Shown here in pieces: positions 9,601-19,533 of a DNA stretch of 26,169 bases. Position numbers and translations under genes: made by a program. The stretch spans positions 1-26,169 of the forward strand of contig WION01000643.1 of assembly GCA_015039365.1 (NCBI GenBank), read 5' to 3'. Source of the DNA: Amanita rubescens. Lineage: Eukaryota > Basidiomycota > Agaricomycetes > Agaricales > Amanitaceae. Every line of letters starts with the position of its first letter. Position 1 is the stretch's first letter. The notes below the pieces were generated by a model, which saw only the letters and a list, made by a program, of their open reading frames with translations, had not been told where the DNA came from and made no database searches.

Positions 9601-10996
9601 ACTAGTAGGTGCATGGAATACAGGTGATTATGACTTCTGACAAGAGAGAATGAGAGTAAAACCTGGATGCCCTGCAGAAACTTTAATTTATCCCACTCCC
9701 CATTCCCTATGAACACAGTTTCATCATCCAGCAAACTCAATGATGATGAAAGATAGACATATTCCTCAATATGTCTTTTCACATAGTTCTCAGCAGCATT
9801 TTTGAATAATTCTTGTGGTATATTAGTATGATCTAAGAAAGCAAAGATCCTCAAGAGCTTGATGGCACTTTGTGCTCCAACAGATTCCTGCAAATTATCC
9901 TTTGCAGCTATATCCTCCATCTTTTTCATGGAAATGTCCCATGTCCCATATGTAGATGTCCCATAATCTGAAGCACCTTCAAATCCTGGAGCACTCTGCA
10001 TTAACTTGTCCTTGTATCTTGTGTACAATTCCAAATAACCATTAATGCTGCCACCACAGAAATGCATGTATGCTCCTGCTTGGTCAATGGCAAGAGGGAT
10101 TCCATCCAATTGTGACACAAGCTGCTGGGCCAGATTATATATATCATCATCTGTGCCATCAAGCATGGCTGACTTCAAAAGCAAGGAAATAGCATCTTCA
10201 TCTTCCATGCCATGAACCTCCATTGAGTTCTTGCTCAATACAAACTTCTTCAATGCAATATTCCTAGATGTTATCATAACATTTCCTCCATTTCCTGGTG
10301 GGAGGAACTTCTCAACTACTGAGTAATGTCCATCTAATCCATCATACACCATAAAGAAGTTGGGCCTCTGAGAAATCCAATCAAGAGCAGATCTGGCTGA
10401 GGGTCTACCATCTGGTGAAGTGCTGTAGGTTGAGGATATTTGTGTGAGTACAAATTCAACACTTTTCTCTGAGGAAGCATCAATCCAGAAGACATCAGAG
10501 AACCTTAAATAAGTCAGTTATTTTGAATTACTATACCAATTTGTAAACTTACAAATCAGGATTTTCTTCAATGAATTTAAGGCAAATCTGAGTCTTGCCA
10601 ATACCACCTAAACCATGCAAAAGGAAAAAAGATCTTTGGCCTTCAATATTGGAGGTAAAGTGATCCCTCAGCTTCTGCAAGTACTCAGCTTGGCCTGTAA
10701 AGAAAGTACTGGAATGTTTAATAGGAGGTAAAGGAGGTAGATCAATGTTGGAAGGATCTGCACAATAATAGTTGATCTATGAGTGTTCATTATTGACAAG
10801 ATCCAGGTGAAAGAATGCTGAAATGCAATACCTCTATGAATTGGCTATTTACAGCAATAATATTCTGGTATCCAGCAAAGATGCCAGTAGTATTCAATAC
10901 CTGGGGTGGATCTGCTGACATGGTGATCACAGTCTGTATATGGAATTGAGACTTATGCTCGGAATAGACCAAAATGAGATTACCTGTGTCGTTCAA
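6631..10996 (-). pseudogene. NLR-like protein (NB-ARC + ~21 TPRs), core intact, TPR array frameshifted
   Basis: A paralogue of NLR 1. A 5' exon lies in about 10832-10996, with ATGs at 10996 and 10921. An exon 10554-about 10757 carries PPLPPIKHSSTFFTG and the P-loop GLGGIGKT (10592-10615). A 49-nt intron (10505-10553) follows, then a long open frame to 8770. That frame holds WIDASS, Walker B-like FMVYDGLDG (the usual YDNAD Asn is replaced), VMITSRN, GIPLAIDQAGAYM, a winged-helix-like region (LRIFAFLDHTNIPQELF), a helical linker and the first TPRs. The TPR part changes frame near 8768 (+1), 8634 (-1), 8510 (+1), 8014 (-1) and 7290 (-1). Phases also do not fit at either upstream splice junction, one base too many at 10501-10504. 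It may be a decaying gene, a truncated NB-ARC/short-TPR product, or a functional gene with consensus errors. The nucleotide-binding region is otherwise intact over 500 residues. Confidence 0.82.
6640..9330 (-). repeat. Tandem 126-bp TPR-coding array (NLR 2)
   Basis: About 21 copies of a 126-bp unit encode the 42-residue TPR with the consensus NQGRWDEAEKLQMDVMNA and KLGSDHPDTLTSMANLASTY. Variation concentrates in the residues after WDEAEKL and in the YRNQ/YWNQ/YRHQ position, while the framework is almost fixed. This is expected for an array kept homogeneous by unequal exchange while selected to vary on one face. Confidence 0.92.
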
Positions 10997-11025
10997 TGAT
11001 GGTGGTCAAGAAGAAGATGTAACGT

Positions 11026-11136
11026 GTCACATGTCACATGGCGGATGATCGCATACGAATTCTGAAGTGCTTCTGTGAGCGAGTTAGGGTGGCAACGTTT
11101 TCCGAGGTCAGGAACGAAGGCCTCGGTCTTATATAT
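11026..11136 (-). promoter_or_regulatory. Candidate promoter of NLR 2
   Basis: On the minus strand a TATA-like TATATAAG lies at about 11128-11135, roughly 135 bp before the ATG at 10996 and 210 bp before the ATG at 10921. Between them, 11026-11040 is a direct repeat of GTCACAT (GTCACATGTCACATG), which is nearly palindromic and could be a transcription-factor site. Position and sequence are the only evidence. Confidence 0.35.
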
Positions 11137-11599
11137 AGCATCTTATGCAAAATCAGGGGGGCTCGGAATCACGGGTCTTGTAAGGCGTCAAATATGTCAT
11201 AATATTAACGATCACCCGAGCTTTCCTGCTCTCTCATAGGGTCAGTTGACTCATTTCTTACACCCGCTCAGTAACGATGCTCACCATATTGCACCTCGTC
11301 ATGATTTGCAGCGCGCTGAAGAAGGACCGTATATGATTTGACCGTGGGAACTCCTGCTACTCAACCGAATTGAAAATGAATAGCGTTTGGATTACGTTGA
11401 AGCCCTCCGAATGACCGACTCGGTACGTAACCTGGTCGTGTGCCTCTCCATGGCTGTTGACCATCCCATAGACAGGAACGGCGCTGCCACGCGTGTCAGC
11501 GCAATAGCCTCAGCCTTACGTCGGGATTAGGATACAGAAGAGAGACGATACTCGTGCTCGTTTGCCATTCTCCATCTCCGATACGCAACTCGCCTTCTA
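11137..11599. other. Intergenic, no gene recognised
   Basis: About 460 bp between the NLR 2 promoter and the deubiquitinase relic. Only short open frames without recognisable motifs are present. It may include the decayed 5' end of the relic. Confidence 0.4.
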
Positions 11600-13500
11600 C
11601 GTGGACAGCCTCAATGTTTATTGACGATGCCAGCTCTTCATGTGCATCCACCGCAACAACTTCCACTGAATCAGTTCCATGAGCCATCATTCTATCTCAA
11701 GCGCATCTACCACCAGATGTGGTTCAGCAAGCGTTGGATATCCCGCCTCCACCCCCATTGCCGTCTGCCACCTTGCCTGTCGTCGCTGACGAAGACATGG
11801 CAGGTATTGAAGCAAAGGACAAAGTAGCAGCAGTGGTTGAAGAGGAAAAGCAAGAAGAAAACGAAAACGAGACTGAATGCGAAAACGGCCTTCGCAGGTT
11901 GCGGCTGCTGCGGCAGACTCATCAACTGTTCCTTCTTCAGCTACCACTGTTGTACACAATTCGACGTCTTCCACAATACCTGGGTCCCCGGCAACCTCTA
12001 CCTTCTGTCTCTCTACCCGCCGTGGTTGGTAATGGTACGATACCACCCAAAAGGGGCGAAGAGGTTCTGGACGAAAAATGAGCAACCACGGCCGAGGCTG
12101 GCACTGCGTTGACTACCTCCGCCTCTACTACCTCCACCTCCACTGCCACCGCCTCTACACCTACTTCAACGACCGCCACTTCGCCTTCCTCCGCCCCACC
12201 CAAAAAATCATGGGTGTCCCTCCTTAAATCTTCCGACTCTTCGTCGTCCGCCTCTGGATCAGGAAGGAGCGTCCTCCCGACATCAAATGTCGTAAGGATA
12301 TCTATCCCTGCATCTACTCCTAATCACGAGTGCGCCTTCGGCGAGCCGTCTTTGTCGGGTACCGCGCACGAGAAAGACAAGGTCAATTTGATCGCTCTTT
12401 TGAGCAGTGGCAGGAGTTTGACCGCTGCGGCTGCAACAACAACAACCGCTACTACAACCGCTACTACACAACAATACGACGGGATTGGTCAAGAGCGGCA
12501 ACATGTGGTTTGCCAATGTCGTTGGTTTACACTCCGCCGTTATTCGTCAAGCTTGGGAAGTCGAAGGGGACCAAGGACGACAAGGAGAAGAAGAGTAGTG
12601 ATAGGACGCCCCTGCGTATGTGTACGATGCGTTGAAGGAGAAGAAGAGGTTTAACAATATGCGGGTAAGTGTGCCTGGGCGGTGGATTATTGGAATGGTT
12701 TGCTCATTTCGGTTCTGTAGGGTGGTCAACAAGAAGATGCGGAAGAGTTTTTAGGCTTCCTGTTGGAGACGCTAGAAGAGGTGGTGGTGCTGTTGCGAGA
12801 AGAGGTCACCGGTCACCGGCATATGCCTCAAGCTCCCTCTGGGTTGGCCAGAAGTTGGGAAGCGGAATCGGACGGTCGTCACGCGGACAGTGAGTCGTCG
12901 TTCCTTCATGGTATGTTTGGGGCTCGTGTACTTAACGGATGCATAGATACAAAGCACCGAGACGCCGATATCGAAAATGTTTGGTGGCAAGTTTAGGACA
13001 ACGTTGATGGTTCCCTACGCGATAAAGGATTTGGTCATTGTTGAAGATTGGTGGTCTGTTCGATTAGTCATCCAGGTCTGTTGGTTTCCTCCTTGCTTCT
13101 GTTAATACTCATGGATTCTTTTGGCAGCGTGACCAAATACAAACACAATCCAGGACACTCTATCTTACATATCTCATCCTCAACCTGTTCAAGTCACTCA
13201 TCCTGGTCGCCAGGGTACGACATTGGAAGCACAGCAACAGGTCCACATCGATGCTCTACCACCTTTATTGGTTCTCCTTTTTGTACGACGCGAACGCGGG
13301 CGGTGTTGGCAAAGTTGGGAAACAAGTTCGTTTTGGGCCCGAGTCGGATATCGCGAACGGCGCGTTTCCCACTCTCGCTCTGAGAAGGAAGGAACTGACT
13401 GGCGTACACGTTGTGTCATCCATGTCATCATATGATGTCGGATTGCTTTCCTGCGTATTTCGGAATATACGAATTGGACGAGAAGGGGTGGTATAGATGT
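11600..13500 (+). pseudogene. Relic of UBP3/USP10-type ubiquitin carboxyl-terminal hydrolase
   Basis: The family removes ubiquitin from proteins through a Cys-His-Asp triad. Segments occur in family order. There is a low-complexity Pro/Glu/Ser/Thr N-terminus, then KSWVSLLKSS and DKVNLIALLSSG. SGNMWFANVV follows (the catalytic box, with Cys replaced by Trp at 12506-12508), then SLVYTPPLF, YVYDALKEKKRFNNMR, and a retained 56-nt GT-AG intron (12665-12720). Beyond it come GGQQEDAEEFLGFLLETLEE, VGKRNRTVVTRT, an intron-like gap, TETPISKMFGGKFRTTL and VIVEDWWSVRL. After another intron-like gap (about 13078-13128) come HIDALPPLL, FGPESDIANGAFP and TLALRRKE. The frame changes repeatedly. Similarity stops near 13440, before the GGHY catalytic-His box. 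Introns are retained, so it is a DNA-level copy or a dead original. Missing Cys and His make a protease impossible. Confidence 0.85.
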
Positions 13501-13548
13501 ACGGCTCATTCTAACTTTGGTTATTGGTTTCACTCAAGAAAGAAAAGC

Positions 13549-14147
13549 GTCGGAGAATCATAGTCGTGTTGACAGTGCAGCAACCCAGCGGCGGGAACAG
13601 AGGCTTGAGCCTTGGTTGATTTTTATATTGAGAATGCTCACAGGCGTAAACTACGGTGGGCTAGCCCAACCAAAAGACATTGTAGCCGGCTGTGATAGAT
13701 CGGCCATGACCAGGTGAAACTCGTTCGTATCCCAAGAGCGCCTCAAACGCCGGACGGTGTTCGTGCTTGCCTTTCCCTCTTCATATAGAACGATGTACAT
13801 AAGACCCGCCGCAAACGCCGGAGATAAACGTATCATCCCAGTCCGCGTTGGGGACCTACGGATTTGGTACCATAAACGTCAATCCTATCCTCGTCGAGGA
13901 CCCTAGTACTCTAGTATGTATTTCCTATGTACGACCTGCTGCGTCGCGTAAACGCGACAAACTGGCAAGCGGCTCGAGTCGTACCCACCTTACTTCAACA
14001 CTGCTTCCAATTTTGAATCCAACTGTTCCCGAATCCTCTCTAAAATCCAAATCTTCTCCGACTCCCCACTAGCAAACAATGGTCCCTCATCTCCCAACCA
14101 CGCCCATTTCGAAATATCACCATCCTGACACCCTCTATCCTGATTCA
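13549..14147. repeat. Dispersed repeat, copy B (long form, with TOK 3' end)
   Basis: Aligns by eye with copy C (16003-16631) along almost its whole length, and with copy A over the first ~360 bp. Relative to C it lacks a poly-A-rich ~40-nt stretch after the GTCGCGT/ACGCGAC palindrome and differs by small indels. The right part, 13990-14147, is a copy of the end of the TOK gene. Similarity ends abruptly at about 14147, where C continues into TOK coding sequence. Confidence 0.9.
13990..14147 (-). pseudogene. Duplicated C-terminal fragment of the TOK potassium channel
   Basis: On the minus strand this reads DRGCQDGDISKWAWLGDEGP through to LDSKLEAVLK and a TAA at 13990-13992. It matches the last ~50 residues of the channel at 16474, with only a few changes (CEDGD to CQDGD, KWTW to KWAW, EAML to EAVL). 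The frame is still open, so the copy is young or the change is recent. No pore or membrane segment is included, so it cannot form a channel. Confidence 0.93.
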
Positions 14148-14306
14148 CTGTTTTGTAACATTTGTAACATTCCGCATCCAGTATGATGTATCGCGCACGA
14201 GCCATGTACAAACCCGTTCACGTCTTGTCTAGAAAATCCACTCGACAACACCGCAACGTCTTCATATGGTGCACTGAATCGCACAGCCTGGCCTTAGGTT
14301 AGTTGT

Positions 14307-15454
14307 TTGAACGTTAAATCTCCAAAGTCATCCTCAAACCCATATCCAGGCTGGCATGTCGATAATGACTCACCAATCACTGTTTCGACAGCATATCGTT
14401 GGATAACTGATGCAGTTCTGAGTCAAGCCCGGTCTCATACTTGGGAGGAAGTCGAGACGTATACTCTCTTCCCTGTAGAGGTTCGACCTAGTATGGTGTT
14501 GACGTATTCTGTCCACAAAAATGGCGCTGGTTTGTCCCGAGAATCCCAAGACACTATTGCTCCTGGAGACTATGGGTTATATACTATAGGTACAGGAGAC
14601 CCCGCACTTTACTTTTTCTTCCATCCAGTTCAGCCATTTTCGATTATGGAGGAAGTAGTGAAAGAGAATAGCCCGCTACTCTCCGTCAAGGTACTTCATG
14701 TTGTAGGATGTGCTTTACTCTATCTGATGCTTAGCAGGCGTCCTTGACTCCTCGTATCATTCAACAAGCTCTTGATAGAGATCGTCAATGCATTTTTTCT
14801 GGTGTCGTGCCAAACTGCTGTGACTTTGATGCTCTGGTAGCGACATGGGTATTTCCCCCATTCATGGGCTATAAGGCAAGTGTGCAATATTTCGAACCAC
14901 ATCTATGTTGATATCCTTATTATCCCTACTAATAAGCTGTCTCATGACCCATGGCTAGAGTCCAAGTACTATCAAAATCCCGACGCATGCGACCTAAGTG
15001 AATTGATGGTGGTCGAAAATATTGTATCAGGTCGTAAGGACGTTGTCACCCTCTTTTGGGAGAACAAACTCGGCATCGATGTTGAGGTGCGTATTCTCCC
15101 TTTCAAATAGTTGGCTGTAGTATTCATGACATACAGGATCATTATCGCATCATCTTGTTCGAGGGATCAGAAAGCTTAAATAATGGGACACCATTGAAAA
15201 GCCATCTCACCCTTCTCGATGGGCCCTATCGACCTAGCGACCGGTTTCTCCGTCTGCATTTTAGCCGATGCCTTGCTGTCAGTGTCTGCCGCGGCGACGT
15301 CATGGAAGATTACAAAGAACAGGAGATTGAGAATTTAATGGAAGAACTTGGTGTTTACGATGGCGAGATAGTAAATACTGGTGATCCAAGATGGTCGACC
15401 CCGCTAGGTTCACATGTCCATGCTTACCTCATAAGGCAGAAAATGGCAGAATAG
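14307..15454 (+). CDS. HNH-like fungal protein, start unresolved
   Basis: Four exons join in frame: 14307-14690, 14738-14875, 14937-15086 and 15137-15454 (stop TAG), giving about 329 residues from the first open codon. Introns are 47, 61 and 50 nt; the second starts with GC (GCAAGT) and ends ACTAATAAG with a good branch site. The middle resembles the degenerate HNH domain common in Agaricomycete proteins: ALDRDRQCIFSG, then LVATWVFPPFMGY, LMVVENIVSGRKDVVTLFWE and YRIILFEG. The usual His of an active HNH site is not obvious, so catalysis is doubtful. The N-terminal part (RSHTWEEVETYTLFPVEVRP) is conserved-looking but unnamed. There is no in-frame ATG before the middle of exon 1; an acceptor-like CCATATCCAG at about 14350 suggests an upstream exon, or a 5' end lost beside repeat copy B. 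The family name is tentative. Confidence 0.7.
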
Positions 15455-16002
15455 TCAGTCATCCTTTGTATTTTCGTCCGAGAAACATGCCACTCAGCTG
15501 AAGGAGCACCATCGGTAGCGAAATGACCAATATCTGAGCAAAGCAATTACCGTACGTAGTACGCACTGTCCTGCCAAACCACATGTATGCAAGACCAGTA
15601 CTGATTTAGTTATACAACCGTCTACCACGCATCAGCCCGCAGAGATGTGGGACTTGTTCCATCCGATCGAGGACGAAGTGAGGAAAAGTGAGGAAATGCA
15701 CGTGTAGATCCGGGATAAGCAGCTCAGCACCAATTTTGGGGTTGAGGGATTGCGATGTGCCTGAGAAGCTGCCTCCGCCTGGTACTGAGTGCAGATGAAC
15801 ACGGCGTATGATCGTGCTCGAGCTGGTGTTGGATGCCTTGTTGAACATCACAACCCGACGACATCGTTTTCTTTCATAGCCTGCGTTATCAGCACCGAGC
15901 ATTGTTTGCATCGACGCACTTTACAACACAAAGCACATCTCCATCCCATAATGTCATTCATCCACCTCATGTTATGAGCATAACCAGACGCTCTACTAAA
16001 GG
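15455..16002. other. Intergenic between HNH-like gene and repeat copy C
   Basis: About 550 bp. A 101-codon open frame on the minus strand (15606-15911) and a 62-codon one on the plus strand have no recognisable motif. In another minus-strand frame CALCCKVRRCKQC-like cysteines occur near 15900, but too little surrounds them to call a domain. Probably non-coding or very old remnant. Confidence 0.4.
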
Positions 16003-16631
16003 CATGTCGGCAGTGCAGCAATCTGGCGCCAGGAACAGAAGAGATCTTCGAAGGGCTTGAGCCTTGGTTATGTTTTTTGGAGAGGATGCTCGTGGGCGTA
16101 GGACTAGCCCAACCAAAAGGTTACTATATTGTAGCTGGTTGTCATAGACCGGGTATCACCAGGTAAAACTCGTTCGTATCCGAGAGCGCCTCAAACGCCG
16201 GACGGTGTTCATGATTGTCTTTCCCTCTTCATATAGAACGATGTACATAACGCCCGCCGCAAACGCCGGAGATAAACGACTTGTTTCATCCCAGTCCGCG
16301 TTGGGGACCTACGGATTTGGTACCATAAACGTCAATTCTATCCTCGTCGAGGACCCTAGTACTCTAGTATGTATTTCCTATGTACGACATACTGCGTCGC
16401 GTAAACGCGACGCTCCCTTTATGAAAAATAAGAGAGAAAAAAAAAGATAGCTGGCAAGCGGCTCGTACCCACCTTACTTCAACATCGCTTCCAACTTTGA
16501 ATCCAACTGTTCCCGAATCCTCTCTAAAATCCAAATCTTCTCCGACTCCCCACTAGCAAACAACGGCCCCTCATCTCCCAACCACGTCCATTTCGAAATA
16601 TCACCATCCTCACACCCTCTATCCCGATTCA
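16003..16631. repeat. Dispersed repeat, copy C (includes TOK 3' end)
   Basis: This copy is continuous with the intact TOK gene: 16003-16473 is its 3' flank and 16474-16631 the end of its coding sequence. It is therefore the likely source of copy B. A 40-nt stretch with a run of A (about 16412-16447) is unique to this copy. Confidence 0.88.
16394..16413. repeat. Perfect 9-bp palindrome with 2-nt centre in TOK 3' flank
   Basis: Arms GCGTCGCGT and ACGCGACGC surround AA. On the minus strand it lies just downstream of the TOK stop, after a T-rich run. The inner part (GTCGCGT/ACGCGAC) is kept in repeat copy B, near 13944-13959. It could affect transcript 3'-end formation; that is inference. Confidence 0.6.
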
Positions 16632-18465
16632 ACTCCAACAACTTGATAATCTCCTGCCACTCTTCCCAGGTATACCTTTTACTTTCATCGTCTTGAATGA
16701 TTTGTCGAACGCCCCTAACGAGCCTCATAGCCCTCATCACTTCATCTCTATAACCTCTTTCCTTTTCGGACATATTCGGATCCGGCTTTTGGGGGACGAC
16801 GGGCGCGGACACGGCAGACGCTATAATCGCCGTCCGGTGTTTTTTTTCTAACTGGCCACCGCTTGCGACTGACTCGCCGTCTTCGCTTTGTTGTTCGTCG
16901 TCTCGGTATATGTCGACCGTCCCGATCAGCCATTTGCCGAGGACGCCTTCAACGGGACCTTCTGTAACCCATTTGGCTAGGGTATCGCCAATGTCGGAGA
17001 TGAGGAGCGTCATGGCAGGGATCGCGGCGATGGACCAAGCTACGAAGAGAGGTCGAGCGGCGCGAGAACGAGGTATGACGTCTCCGTACCCGATGGTTAA
17101 GAGGGAGACGTAGGTAAAGTAGAGGGAGAGGGGGTATGTGTATGTTCCCGCTTCCTGTTCTTCGTGCTGTGCGGACCCCACAAGTCGGTGTCAATAGTTA
17201 TCCCAAAGAGTTTTTTGGACAACTCACCCGTTCTGCTATCCAAAATAAGAGCGCGCCTCCGAACCAGATGACCACGAACAACGTAAAGGTTGACAAGAGA
17301 GACAAATACTTCCTCTTATCATCCGCACTCTTCTTCACGTACCTCATCACCTCCCATTCATCCCTACTCCATTTTATTGGCGTTTGCAATGTAGGAATCC
17401 TCGATCTAATCTTTCTCGGATTCCGATTCAAAGACAAGAGACGGAGGAATATAGATTTCTTTTCATAGCCCCGAGCTTGGACGCGGAACCACATTCTACG
17501 TTGGGTTTTCATGACTTCCTTTCCCCATACCACTCGCTCTCTAATCCGCGCTACGAATAGCGCGCGGATACTGGTCACGACGAGACCCAACACGAATATG
17601 CCTATCGCGGTATAGGGTATCACTATAATCTTGGACACCGAACTCGAAGGTACGAAATCGGAACCAAAACCGATCGTAAGCAACGAATAGTTTGTCCAGT
17701 ATATCCCATCGAGGAACGTCCAGTTTTCGATGGAGGAGAATATTCCCGCGCCTAGAGCGAGGTAGAGTGTGAATATGATGGTTTGGAACATGAGTGTGCG
17801 TTGGGGGGCTGTGAGGAGAACTTGGGGACGGTATATAGGGAATTTGTCCCGGAAGATGGGCCAGCGGAGGGTGGGTAGGACGGAGGTGAGGAGCATGGTT
17901 GCGTTGAAGAGGTGCATGGAGCAGGAAATGAGGGCGTAGTAGTAGGCTTGGGTGAAAATCTTGTCAACGCCCACCTTGGTGGAGCTGAGTGCGACGACGT
18001 GGGCTGTGCCAGAGACGTACCTGTTGGGCTGAGATTATTGGATGGTAAGATGAGGAGGAAGGAGACTTGCCAGAGGAAGATTGTGACTGGTTGGGATATG
18101 AAGTACCGGATCCTACGAGCAAAGTTCATGATAAGGAGAATATTGGCGGATACGGCTGTTCCAAGGGCTACCGAGTTGAGAGCATAGACTCTGTAAAGCC
18201 GTGTTGTGACAGGGGGTTTATCGAACAGTGGAAGAACTCACAACGTCGTATCGTGGGCTGCCTGTCCTGGGATGGGTTGGGTGAAAACGACCCATGGTTC
18301 GAAAAATGCGAGAACAGCAAATAGATTGGCTATGGGGGCTGTTGCAGCGCAGATAAGAGGGAGAACGGCGGAAATGAACCACCAACGTCTGTTGAGAGCC
18401 TTATGATGTGTCGCTTGGACCTGTACTTGGTGCTTGTAAGTCTCCATGTCATGTGGGGCTCGCAA
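16474..18465 (-). CDS. TOK-type outward-rectifying two-pore potassium channel
   Basis: Fungal TOK channels release K+ across the plasma membrane. They have eight membrane spans and two pore loops per subunit. Exons 18242-18465, 18071-18190, 17228-18020 and 16474-17166 join in frame (1830 nt, 609 residues). Introns are 18191-18241, 18021-18070 and 17167-17227. The middle one is a GC-AG intron (TG|GCAAGT); with it the product reads IFLWYVSGTAHVVALSS, which a GT donor does not give. Membrane segments begin with FISAVLPLICAATAPIANLF. Pore 1 is LLTIGFGSDFVP at about residue 232; pore 2 is LLTIGYGDVIPRS at about residue 405. The cytosolic tail is charged and ends EAMLK. A start at 18447 (METYKHQ) is also possible. 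All landmarks are intact. Its 3' end and flank were duplicated to 13549-14147. An upstream TATA-like stretch is not obvious. Confidence 0.93.
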
Positions 18466-18926
18466 TGGAGTGAGTTTTGTAGGATCGGATCATGAGCCCG
18501 GTATTTTGAATTTTTAGTTGTGCATGACATGAGACATCAATTGACCAAATAATACCATTAGCGTAATATAAATACACAACAAAGGAAGACGGAAAGTCGC
18601 TTTGACGATATAGATAACTGATACAAGTGAACGGTCGTGTCGGTGCGACAGATATATATGGAAGATGGTAAGCAAGGAAGGTGGCAGTGTATGTTGTAAT
18701 GATGTGTGATGCAGTCCCATCGAAGTCTACAAAGTCCATTACAGAAATGAAAAATAAATAAAAAAGAAAAGAAAATGGGATTTGATGACATCATCACGAT
18801 GACATTGGCCAGCAAAGAGGCACAGGGGCAATTGAATAGTCTATGTAGTCGGCTAGCCGGATCTCGACGATGAACGCGGTGTACGTTATATTGTACGTAT
18901 ACGAGATGGCTGGTGGTAGGTTTCGC
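18466..18926. other. Intergenic; TOK promoter and phosphatase 3' flank
   Basis: About 460 bp between two minus-strand genes. The TOK-proximal half is AT-rich, with A-rich runs near 18740-18775 and a TATATATA stretch at about 18652-18658 (about 190 bp upstream of the TOK start). No gene was recognised; short open frames are unconvincing. Confidence 0.5.
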
Positions 18927-19533
18927 TCAGGAAGTGAAACGCCGGGTAACAGTGGGTCTGCGCCATGCGGCTTCCCAGTCTTGTAGAGCTTTGACGAAGC
19001 CTGGGTTGGGTTTGATGCACGCCCGCTTACGTTTGACTAAATCGTAAGCGTTATCGTACGACATGCCTTTGTTCCTGATCAGGTATGCAATGACGACGGC
19101 CGCGCTGCGCGATACGCCCTATCGCGTCCAGAATTAGAAAACTTGGGACGAAGGTGAAAATCTGAGACTGTACCTGTTGGCAGTGGACGAGGACGCTTTG
19201 ACCGCTTTTGAGGGCTTTGTCGATGTGGTTGCAGACTGCTTCTAGATGAGGACGGAGGTCTGCGGAGGAGTGGTCGAGGATGTCGATACGGTAGCATGTG
19301 AAGCCATTTTTTTCACTTTGTGGGAGCCAGGGAACGTCGAGGACTTGGACGAGGTGAGTGATGCGATGTTCGCGGAGGAGGTCAATATCATTGACGGCTG
19401 AGAGAGAGCCGAGGTAGAGTGCGCCAGAAGTGACGGCGGTGGTTCCAGGGAGGATAGAAGATTCGAGGACGAGATGCATTGGAGTACACATGGCTTGGAC
19501 GACTTCAGGTGGGAGACTGTCGAAGCGAATCAT
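18927..19533 (-). CDS. Dual-specificity protein phosphatase
   Basis: This is a cysteine-based phosphatase of the DSP family, removing phosphate from Ser/Thr and Tyr of proteins. Exon 1 (19174-19533) and exon 2 (18927-19118) flank a 55-nt GT-AG intron and give 183 residues. The substrate-entry part reads ALYLGSLSAVNDIDLLREHR, then THLVQVLDV and CYRIDILDHSSADLRPHL with the general-acid Asp region. The signature HCQQGVSRSA (HCX5R) is split exactly by the intron. It continues AAVVIAYLIRNKGMSYDNAY and KPNPGFVKALQDWE, typical of the fold, and ends RRFTS. The ATG at 19533 is used. CTAACTGCCAG just upstream looks like a splice acceptor, so a further 5' exon in 19560-19817 (open frame beginning MYNGTPGTPRG) is possible. 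No substrate can be assigned. Confidence 0.92.

Noticed and set aside
12109..12654. Plus-strand 181-codon open frame as an independent gene
   Set aside because: It strings together parts of the deubiquitinase relic and out-of-frame Thr/Arg-rich text; the homologous reading switches frame within it.
15606..15911. Minus-strand 101-codon open frame between the HNH-like gene and repeat C
   Set aside because: No recognisable motif, no clear splice partners and no conserved neighbour; kept only as intergenic.
16412..16447. A-rich run after repeat C as a retrotransposon poly-A tail
   Set aside because: It lies inside the repeat rather than at its end, B lacks it, and the relics nearby retain introns; a simple A-rich insertion is enough.
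17752..18129. Unspliced continuation of the TOK second exon (Pro/Ser/Thr-rich frame)
   Set aside because: Reading through gives low-complexity text, whereas a GC-AG intron restores a channel-like sequence in frame.
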